Below, one piece after another: positions 6,525 to 12,268 of a stretch of DNA of 12,268 nucleotides (within the stretch, counting starts at the first letter, position 1; each line of letters opens with the position of its first letter). Both the position numbers and the translations under genes were made by a program. The notes below the pieces were generated by a model. The model had not been told where the DNA came from. It saw only the letters and a list, made by a program, of their open reading frames with translations, and searched no databases. Source of the DNA: JAGXLC01 sp046545815 (GTDB lineage Bacteria > Bacteroidota > Bacteroidia > Bacteroidales > UBA12077); the NCBI GenBank assembly GCA_046545815.1, contig JBKGZA010000091.1, forward strand, positions 1 to 12,268, read 5' to 3'.

Positions 6525-7526
6525 TCATTGTCCCAGGGTTGCCACCATCACCGCTTTAATGGTGTGTACCCGGTTCTCTGCTTCGTCGAATACTATAGAG
6601 GCCCCGGATTCAAATACCTCCTCAGTGACTTCCATAGATTCCAGCCCGAATTTCCGGTATATCTCTTCCCCCATTTTTGTCTCCCTGTTATGAAAAGAAG
6701 GCAGACAATGCAGGAATTTGACATTGGGATTGCCGGTTTTCTCCATCATATCCTTATTAATCTGATAAGGCTTCAGAAGATCGATCCGCTGCTTCCAGAC
6801 CTCTTCCGCTTCTCCCATCGACACCCACACATCGGTATACAAAAAATCGCAGTCTTTGACTCCTTCTTCTATGTTATCCGTTACCATAATCTTTGCGCCG
6901 GTTTCTTTGGCTATCCCCCGGGCCTGTTTCACCAGTTCATCAGATGGCTGCACTTTTCTGGGGGCCACCGAACGAAAATCCATACCCATCCTGGCAGCGC
7001 CAATCAATAAGGAATTGCCCATATTGTTCCTGGCATCCCCAAGGTAGGCAAATTTCATTTTATTCAGAATCTTATCCGAATGCTCCCTCATGGTCATGAA
7101 GTCAGCCAGTACCTGCGTGGGATGGAACTCATTGGTCAGTCCGTTCCATACAGGCACACCGGAATAGGTTCCCAGCTCCTCCACAACTTCCTGACCAAAA
7201 CCCCGGTATTCAATGCCGTCGTACATTCTTCCCAGCACACGCGCAGTATCCTTCATTGATTCTTTCTGGCCCATTTGTGAACCGGTAGGACCGAGATAGG
7301 TGACATTGGCACCCTGATCGTGAGCTGCTACCTCAAAGGCACATCTGGTGCGGGTGGAAGCCTTTTCGAAGATCAGGGCAATGTTTTTGCCCACCAACTT
7401 TTGTTGTTCTGTTCCGCTATATTTAGCCGATTTCAAATTCATCGACAGATCCAGCAAAAACTGAATCTCAGCGGGAGAAAAATCAAGAAGCTTAAGAAAG
7501 TTCCTGTTTCGGATGTTGAATGACAT
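6525..7526 (-). CDS. arcB: ornithine carbamoyltransferase, probably catabolic
   Basis: Interconverts carbamoyl phosphate plus ornithine with citrulline plus phosphate in the cytoplasm. The 333-aa protein has every signature: carbamoyl-phosphate-binding STRTR at 57-61, HPTQ at 135-138, the ornithine-binding DVWVSMG at 232-238 and the catalytic HCLP at 273-276. DVWVSMG marks a true ornithine enzyme rather than the N-acetyl- or N-succinyl-ornithine enzymes that many Bacteroidota use for arginine synthesis. Length equals that of E. coli ArgF/ArgI and the catabolic ArcB group. The carbamate kinase gene upstream on the same strand suggests the catabolic direction; argF remains an alternative name, and putrescine carbamoyltransferase a less likely one. 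The 226-bp gap from arcC holds a palindrome and a hairpin, so the genes may be transcribed at different levels. The ATG at 7526 gives the normal N-terminus. Confidence 0.9.
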   Translation of the reverse strand: MSFNIRNRNFLKLLDFSPAEIQFLLDLSMNLKSAKYSGTEQQKLVGKNIALIFEKASTRTRCAFEVAAHDQGANVTYLGPTGSQMGQKESMKDTARVLGRMYDGIEYRGFGQEVVEELGTYSGVPVWNGLTNEFHPTQVLADFMTMREHSDKILNKMKFAYLGDARNNMGNSLLIGAARMGMDFRSVAPRKVQPSDELVKQARGIAKETGAKIMVTDNIEEGVKDCDFLYTDVWVSMGEAEEVWKQRIDLLKPYQINKDMMEKTGNPNVKFLHCLPSFHNRETKMGEEIYRKFGLESMEVTEEVFESGASIVFDEAENRVHTIKAVMVATLGQ

Positions 7527-7594
7527 GGCTCTTTTAATTTAGATTTAGTAATTTGTAATATATTTATAAAATTCTAAATTTCAAGCATTAAGTA

Positions 7595-7687
7595 ACAAAT
7601 AATACCCAAATTCAACTGATCAAAATTTCAGACTCTGCTTACTCTTGTTTTGGTCATTAATAAATTTGGTCATTGAGTATTATTTGT
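7595..7687. repeat. nested imperfect palindrome, about 93 bp
   Basis: Three arm segments occur in order and again in reverse order as complements. ACAAATAATAC (7595-7605) pairs with GTATTATTTGT (7677-7687), CAAATT (7608-7613) with AATTTG (7663-7668), and TGATCAAAA (7618-7626) with TTTTGGTCA (7648-7656, one G-T style mismatch). Spacer lengths between segments differ on the two sides, so the structure has internal bulges. The outer 11 bp are perfect. No ORF lies within it. It could fold in RNA of the arcC-arcB transcript, or be a MITE-like remnant. Confidence 0.65.
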
Positions 7688-7689
7688 AA

Positions 7690-7705
7690 TCCGGCAAAAG
7701 CCGGA
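7690..7705. terminator. compact hairpin downstream of arcC
   Basis: TCCGGC and GCCGGA form a perfect 6-bp GC-rich stem around an AAAA loop (TTTT on the minus strand). It lies about 48 bp downstream of the arcC stop and upstream of arcB. No clear U-run follows on either strand, so it could equally be an RNA-stability or attenuation element. Confidence 0.4.
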
Positions 7706-7752
7706 CAAGTTTTGGAACTTAAAATTTAGTGCTTTCTCAATTTGTTGCTTCC

Positions 7753-8706
7753 CTAGTCATATTTCGCAATAATCCTGGTCCCGTAGGTTTTATCTTTTAA
7801 CAGCTTAGCCTCTGTAATCACGCTTTTCTCTCCGCCTTTTTCCACAAACTGAATGGCTGCCCTGATTTTCGGAGCCATGCTTCCTTCGGAGAACATGCCC
7901 TGACTAAGGTAATTTTTGGCATCAGCCACATCCAGAGGATCGAGTTTCTTCTCACCGGGCTGTTTATAGTTAATATATACATAATCCACATCGGTAAGCA
8001 TATAAAATTCATCGGCCTTGATCTTTGCAGCAAGAAGAGATGAAGCCATATCCTTATCTATGACCGCCTCAGTAGGCCTAACCCTGTTCTCTTCATCGGT
8101 ATACACCGGGATACCACCGCCTCCGGAAGCGATAACTATATTACCCTGGCGGGCCAGGGTCTGAATCACGTCCTCATTCATAATGGCCTTCGGTAAAGGC
8201 GATGGTACGACCCGTCTCCATCCTCCCTCGGTCTTTACTTCTTCTTTGAAAACCCAGCCTTTCTCTCCGGCCAGTTTATCGGCCTGTTCCTTATTATAGG
8301 TCTTTCCCACCCGCTTCTGGGGATTCTCAAAAGCCGGGTCGTCTTTATCCACTTCAACCTGACTGATCAGCGTAACCACATCCTTATTGATGTTGTATTT
8401 CCGCAATAAATTGAGCATCATTCTTTCAATCATGTATCCGATCTCTCCCTGTGTGTCAGCAACACAAACATCCAGTGGCATTTGCGGCAATCCGTAAACA
8501 TACTCCCCTGCATCATTCTTCATCAGAAGATTCCCTACCTGAGGTCCGTTGCCATGACTGATTACCACGTGATAATCTTCTTCCAGCAAAAAAAGAAGAT
8601 TCTCCATTGTATCGGTAACATTTTGTTCCTGTTCCTCTATGGTGCCCTCCTGTCCTCCCCTTATCAACGCATTCCCTCCCAGTGCGATCACTGCCAGCTT
8701 TCTCAT
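7753..8706 (-). CDS. arcC: carbamate kinase
   Basis: Transfers phosphate between carbamoyl phosphate and ADP, making ATP plus carbamate, which decays to ammonia and CO2; this is the energy-yielding step of arginine or agmatine fermentation. The 317-aa length is normal. Amino-acid-kinase motifs appear in order: ALGGNALI at 8-15, SHGNGPQVGNLL at 50-61, ASGGGGIPV at 193-201, EAVIDKDMASSLLA at 213-226, MLTDVDYV at 236-243 and GSMAPKI at 275-281 near the nucleotide site. Nothing essential is missing. The ATG at 8706 begins directly with the first strand (MRKLAVIALGG). It diverges from ftsK and is followed on the same strand by the ornithine carbamoyltransferase, its metabolic partner. A good -7 box lies upstream. 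Confidence 0.95.
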   Translation of the reverse strand: MRKLAVIALGGNALIRGGQEGTIEEQEQNVTDTMENLLFLLEEDYHVVISHGNGPQVGNLLMKNDAGEYVYGLPQMPLDVCVADTQGEIGYMIERMMLNLLRKYNINKDVVTLISQVEVDKDDPAFENPQKRVGKTYNKEQADKLAGEKGWVFKEEVKTEGGWRRVVPSPLPKAIMNEDVIQTLARQGNIVIASGGGGIPVYTDEENRVRPTEAVIDKDMASSLLAAKIKADEFYMLTDVDYVYINYKQPGEKKLDPLDVADAKNYLSQGMFSEGSMAPKIRAAIQFVEKGGEKSVITEAKLLKDKTYGTRIIAKYD

Positions 8707-8740
8707 AACTATTTATTTTTAATTGTATATCAAGAAGAAA

Positions 8741-8748
8741 CAAAACTA
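8741..8748 (-). promoter_or_regulatory. -7 box candidate for arcC
   Basis: On the minus strand TAGTTTTG fits TAnnTTTG exactly and lies 34 nt upstream of the arcC ATG. No TTTG was found at the expected -33 distance. For the divergent ftsK gene only a near match is present (TTATTTTG, 8815-8822, plus strand). Confidence 0.45.
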
Positions 8749-8863
8749 ACAAATTTTATGAACAATTGAGCCACTTAAAGTACGTTACTTTACTGCTTTA
8801 TCATAAATTTTATATTATTTTGCATCCAATAAGATGGTGCTATAAAAACCTGAAGTTCGTTTC

Positions 8864-11377
8864 ATGGCAAAAAAAACCAAAAAACAAAAAGCACAGGACG
8901 ACAGGTATAAATTCCTGTCAGGAATTTTTTTCCTGTTTCTGGCCATATACATAACCCTGGCGTTTGTGTCCTTTTTCTTTACCTGGAAAACCGATCAAAG
9001 TTTCCAATGGGGTGAGGTAGTTTCCGGAGCCAATGTGGTGGTGGAAAACTGGTCCGGCAAAGTGGGAGCAAGAATGGCCAATTTATTCATTGCCAAATGG
9101 TTTGGAGTGGCTTCCTTTCTTATTCCCTTTTTCCTGTTCATACTGGCTTTCAAACTATTCAGGGTGAAAATGCTGCCGGTAAGAAAAACCCTTCAGTATT
9201 CCGTTGTTGGATTGATCCTGCTTTCTTTGCTGCTGGGTTATCTGTTTCAGGACATGAATGGTTACCTGATCAACGGACTTGGCGGTGGCCATGGACTGTT
9301 CATGGCGCAATGGCTGAATGCTTTCATAGGAAAGGTAGGTACGGCCTTTCTGCTGGTCATTCTCTTCACAGCCGTCATTTTATCCCTGTATCCTGCATCC
9401 ACAAATGAGCTCATGCAAGGCGTTATTGCTTTACCCGGCAGAATATTCGGCCGCCGCAAAAAGATGGCTACCGCAAATGTCTCCTCTGCCAAAGAGCATC
9501 TAAAAAACAAAAAAATAAAGGGGGAAACGGCTAAAAAAACTGAAGGGAAAAAAGCAGAAGCAAAAAAAGCGGAGAAGACTGTTAAAGACTGGAGCACCCC
9601 TGAGGAGGTGAAAACCACCAAACAACAGGTGGCGCCGGAAAAAGAAACCGAACCGGACCATGCTTCAGTTAAAGGGCAAACCTCTTCTTCAAAACAGGAG
9701 CAAAAATCAGGCAAGAAAACCGAAAGCATAAAAGTACCGGATAATGGGGAAGCTTCAGAAGAGGAAAACATCCAGTTCACCATAGAGAAAACCGAAGAAG
9801 AGCATGATGAAGGAGATCTTGGCAATCAGGAGATCAAGGATTATGACCCAACCCTTGAGCTGAGCCAGTTTCAGCTGCCTCCAATCGAGCTCCTCGAAGA
9901 TTACGGCGATGAAGAAGGCGAACAGGAGATCAACAAGGAAGAGATCATCCGAAACAAGAATAAAATCGTTGAGACCTTAGGCAATTATAAGATACAGATT
10001 GACAAGATACGGGCCACCATCGGGCCGACGGTTACCCTTTACGAGATTGTGCCCGCCCCCGGAATCCGAATATCCAAGATCAAAAACCTGGAGGACGACA
10101 TCGCCCTTAGCCTGGCCGCCCTGGGCATCCGTATCATTGCGCCCATACCGGGAAAAGGCACCATCGGTATTGAAGTACCCAACGAAAAGAAAGAGATCGT
10201 CAGCATGCGTTCGGTGCTGACCTCAAAAAACTTCAGGGAAGCCGGATACGAGCTTCCCATAGGCCTGGGCAAAACCATATCCAATGAAACTTATGTGATC
10301 GACCTCGGACAGCTGCCCCACCTGCTTGTGGCCGGTGCCACGGGGCAGGGTAAGTCAGTAGGCCTGAATGCCATTATATCTTCCCTGCTTTATAAGAAGC
10401 ATCCCAGCCAGCTCAAGTTTGTGCTGGTGGACCCGAAAAAGGTGGAGCTTACCCCCTACGCCAAAATCAAAAACCATTACATGGCCAAGATCCCGGATAT
10501 TGAAGAGCCCATCGTCACCGAGAACCAGGACATCATCAAAACGCTGAATTCCCTGTGCATTGAAATGGACGAAAGATACAACCTGCTGAAGCATGCCCAT
10601 GTAAGGAACATCAGCGAATACAACAAAAAGTTCATCAAGAAGCGGCTCAACCCGGAAAAGGGTCATCGTTATCTGCCTTATATCGTAGTAGTGATCGATG
10701 AGTTTGCCGACCTGATCATGACAGCCGGCAAGGAGGTGGAGAGCCCCATTGCCAGGCTGGCACAACTGGCCCGGGCAATTGGTATCCACCTGATCATTGC
10801 CACCCAGCGGCCCACCACCAACATCATCACCGGTGTGATCAAAGCAAACTTCCCCGCCCGCATCGCTTTCAGGGTGACCTCGCAGATTGATTCAAGAACC
10901 ATCCTTGACAGCACGGGCGCCAACCAGCTGATCGGTCGCGGAGATATGCTGATCTCCACAGGCAGCGACCTTACAAGGCTGCAATGCGCCTTCATCGACT
11001 CGGAGGATATTGAAAAACTGACCGACTTCATCAGCAACCAACAGAGTTTCGCCCGGCCTTTTGAGCTGCCGGAATATGAAGACGAAAACGAACTCAACGA
11101 AAACGGTTCTAAGAAAGTAGACCAATGGGATGCCCTTTTTGAAGAAGCCGCCCGCACGGTGGTTCGCCACCAGCAGGGTTCTACTTCCCTGATCCAGCGG
11201 AAGCTTTCCATCGGCTACAACCGTGCGGGAAGGATCATGGACCAGCTTGAAGCCGCCAACATCGTAGGACCTCATGAAGGCAGTAAGGCCAGAGCAGTCC
11301 AGTTTCCCGATGAGTATACATTGGAACAATATTTGAGTAACTTTTATAATGGAAACCAACAGGTAAATCAAAAATGA
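8864..11377 (+). CDS. ftsK: DNA translocase FtsK
   Basis: Septum-anchored ATPase that pumps chromosomal DNA and activates dimer resolution during division. The 837-aa protein has a basic start (MAKKTKKQK). Four likely membrane segments follow at about 18-40, 80-99, 111-129 and 158-177. A charged linker spans about 198-365, rich in Lys, Glu and Gln. The alpha/beta motor occupies about 366-725, with Walker A GATGQGKS at 491-498, VDPKKVEL at 522-529, Walker B VVVIDEFAD at 608-616 and ATQRP at 646-650. A gamma winged-helix domain at about 755-815 (SLIQRKLSIGYNRAGR, MDQLE) fits recognition of polar DNA motifs. Domain set and length are normal for Bacteroidota, with a shorter linker than in E. coli. 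The motor-coding part is GC-richer than its surroundings. The stop TGA overlaps the lolA start. Confidence 0.97.
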   Translation: MAKKTKKQKAQDDRYKFLSGIFFLFLAIYITLAFVSFFFTWKTDQSFQWGEVVSGANVVVENWSGKVGARMANLFIAKWFGVASFLIPFFLFILAFKLFRVKMLPVRKTLQYSVVGLILLSLLLGYLFQDMNGYLINGLGGGHGLFMAQWLNAFIGKVGTAFLLVILFTAVILSLYPASTNELMQGVIALPGRIFGRRKKMATANVSSAKEHLKNKKIKGETAKKTEGKKAEAKKAEKTVKDWSTPEEVKTTKQQVAPEKETEPDHASVKGQTSSSKQEQKSGKKTESIKVPDNGEASEEENIQFTIEKTEEEHDEGDLGNQEIKDYDPTLELSQFQLPPIELLEDYGDEEGEQEINKEEIIRNKNKIVETLGNYKIQIDKIRATIGPTVTLYEIVPAPGIRISKIKNLEDDIALSLAALGIRIIAPIPGKGTIGIEVPNEKKEIVSMRSVLTSKNFREAGYELPIGLGKTISNETYVIDLGQLPHLLVAGATGQGKSVGLNAIISSLLYKKHPSQLKFVLVDPKKVELTPYAKIKNHYMAKIPDIEEPIVTENQDIIKTLNSLCIEMDERYNLLKHAHVRNISEYNKKFIKKRLNPEKGHRYLPYIVVVIDEFADLIMTAGKEVESPIARLAQLARAIGIHLIIATQRPTTNIITGVIKANFPARIAFRVTSQIDSRTILDSTGANQLIGRGDMLISTGSDLTRLQCAFIDSEDIEKLTDFISNQQSFARPFELPEYEDENELNENGSKKVDQWDALFEEAARTVVRHQQGSTSLIQRKLSIGYNRAGRIMDQLEAANIVGPHEGSKARAVQFPDEYTLEQYLSNFYNGNQQVNQK

Positions 11378-12027
11378 AATATACTACACTTCTGATTCTT
11401 ATAATAATGTTTGGGGCTTTGGACTCATACGCACAGAACAAAAATGCGGAAAAGCTACTTAAAGCCCTGGCGGAAAAACACAACGCCTATGAAAACATCA
11501 CGGCCGATTTTACTTTTCATTACAAAAACCTGCAAACGGAGAATGAAAACAAATGGAGCGGTAAAATCATCATGGAAGGTGATAAGTATAAACTGGAGCT
11601 GAGAAATTCCACGATATACTACAATGGTAAAACCCTGTGGAATCACCTGCATGAATCCAATGAGGTCAACATATCGGAGGCAGCCGAACAGGAGGATTCG
11701 GACATCATCAACCATCCACACCAGATATTCGATATCTATAAAAAAGATTTCAAGTATAAATATATAGACGAAGAGACCAAAGACGGACAAGGCGTGCATG
11801 TAGTGGACCTATACCCCAAAGAGATCGATAAAGAGTACAGCCGGATCAGGCTCTACCTGACCCAGGAGGAGGTGAATATTCATTCGGCCATGATCTTTGC
11901 CAAAGACGGCTCCCGCTACAATATTGACCTCAAAAACATGAAAACCAACCAACCTCTTGATGATTCTACTTTTGTATTCAATAAACAAGACCACCCTGAT
12001 GCAGAAGTGATTGATATGCGGTTCTAA
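11374..12027 (+). CDS. lolA: periplasmic lipoprotein carrier LolA-like protein
   Basis: LolA carries lipoproteins from the inner to the outer membrane through the periplasm. The 217-aa protein starts with a Sec signal peptide (MKYTTLLILIIMFGALDSYA, cleavage likely after Ala20 before Gln21). No cysteine follows, so it is soluble. The mature part shows the LolA pattern: an N-terminal helix (AEKLLKALAEKHNAYENI) and then ADFTFHY. The half-barrel strands follow (WSGKIIMEGDKYKLEL, TIYYNGKTLWNHL), an HPHQIFDIYKKDFKYKY helix and strands IRLYLT, and finally MKTNQPLDDSTFVFN. The ATG overlaps the ftsK stop (ATGA), implying translational coupling. The ftsK-lolA pair is common in Bacteroidota. LolB is not seen here. 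The final codons run directly into a tandem repeat array. Confidence 0.88.
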   Translation: MKYTTLLILIIMFGALDSYAQNKNAEKLLKALAEKHNAYENITADFTFHYKNLQTENENKWSGKIIMEGDKYKLELRNSTIYYNGKTLWNHLHESNEVNISEAAEQEDSDIINHPHQIFDIYKKDFKYKYIDEETKDGQGVHVVDLYPKEIDKEYSRIRLYLTQEEVNIHSAMIFAKDGSRYNIDLKNMKTNQPLDDSTFVFNKQDHPDAEVIDMRF

Positions 12028-12044
12028 CCTGGATTATTTGTCGG

Positions 12045-12268
12045 CTACCTTTACAAAGCTGGGAACTATCATTGCAAAGTTGCCGGCTACTTTTGCAAAA
12101 CGGGTAACTATCACCGCAGAGTTGACTACTATCATTTCTGTTTTTTCAACTATTTTTGCTTATTTTAATACTATCATTGCACAGTTTTTGGCTATCATTG
12201 CAGTTCTGTAAGCTATCATTGCAATTCTGGAAGCTATCATTGCAGTTCTGGAAGTTATCATTGCAGTT
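12045..12268. repeat. 21-bp tandem repeat array, running off the right edge
   Basis: Copies begin every 21 bp without exception at 12045, 12066, 12087, 12108, 12129, 12150, 12171, 12192, 12213, 12234 and 12255, the last cut by the window. The consensus opens with CTATCATTGCA and ends with TTCTGGAAG. The last four copies are nearly identical; those near lolA keep mostly the CTAT-nnnTTGC core. The 21-bp phase even extends back to 12024, at the lolA stop, though that unit is barely similar. Read on the plus strand the unit gives the heptad AIIAVLE, with a stop where GGAAG became GTAAG (12209-12211). On the minus strand one frame gives NCNDSFQ. It may be a non-coding minisatellite or the edge of a repeat-coding gene. 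Confidence 0.9.

Noticed and set aside
6856..7099. Small plus-strand open frames within the carbamoyltransferase gene.
   Set aside because: They lie antisense to a gene with all catalytic motifs and have no recognisable features.
6525..7526. N-acetyl- or N-succinylornithine carbamoyltransferase.
   Set aside because: The DVWVSMG motif and 333-aa length fit true ornithine carbamoyltransferases.
9262..9825. Long open frame on the minus strand antisense to ftsK (also 10678-11211, 10355-10789 and 10892-11371).
   Set aside because: They lie fully within the well-supported ftsK gene, have Ser/Cys-rich or low-complexity composition and show no domain; they are by-products of its codon use.
12011..12211. 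A 66-codon plus-strand gene overlapping the end of lolA.
   Set aside because: It begins inside lolA in another frame and consists of translated 21-bp repeats ending at a repeat point mutation; no independent coding evidence.
12045..12268. CRISPR array.
   Set aside because: The units are directly contiguous at 21 bp with no unique spacers and no cas genes are present.

Overview
The window looks like core chromosome of a member of the Bacteroidota (probably Bacteroidales or a relative; this is inference). The evidence is the NusB with a long N-terminal extension, the nusB / DUF1573 lipoprotein / yajC / ybbR / coaE gene order, the DUF5606 and PUR-alpha-like DUF3276 proteins that are typical of this phylum, an ftsK-lolA pair, and several matches to the Bacteroidota -7 promoter box TAnnTTTG. 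Base composition is AT-rich overall. The ftsK motor domain and the spacer at 6343-6524 are clearly more GC-rich.

Left part (1-4734, all minus strand). Transcription runs right to left through nusB, a DUF1573 lipoprotein, yajC, a YbbR-domain membrane protein, coaE and a DjlA-like TerB/J-domain protein, with gaps or overlaps mostly of 8-77 bp. An internal promoter candidate lies before the YbbR gene. A DUF5606 gene, cut by the left edge, follows with its own promoter candidate. The block combines transcription antitermination, the Sec accessory YajC, an envelope protein, CoA synthesis and a co-chaperone.

Middle part (4735-8863). A PUR-alpha-like nucleic-acid-binding protein with a repeat-built Gln/Glu-rich N-terminus diverges from nusB. 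It is followed by a small ORF broken by one frameshift and by a DUF456 membrane protein. After a spacer full of imperfect inverted repeats come two minus-strand genes, carbamate kinase (arcC) and ornithine carbamoyltransferase (arcB-like). Together these can turn citrulline into ornithine, ammonia, CO2 and ATP. No arginine deiminase gene is present in the window. A nested palindrome and a compact hairpin lie between the two.

Right part (8864-12268, plus strand). ftsK (DNA translocase) overlaps lolA (periplasmic lipoprotein carrier) by 4 bp. Right after lolA begins a 21-bp tandem repeat array that runs off the window edge, with copies more alike toward that edge.

Most of the window is housekeeping. 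I see no defence system, prophage, transposase, CRISPR array, rRNA or tRNA. The items most worth a second look are the tandem array, the frameshifted small gene and the two structured spacers.
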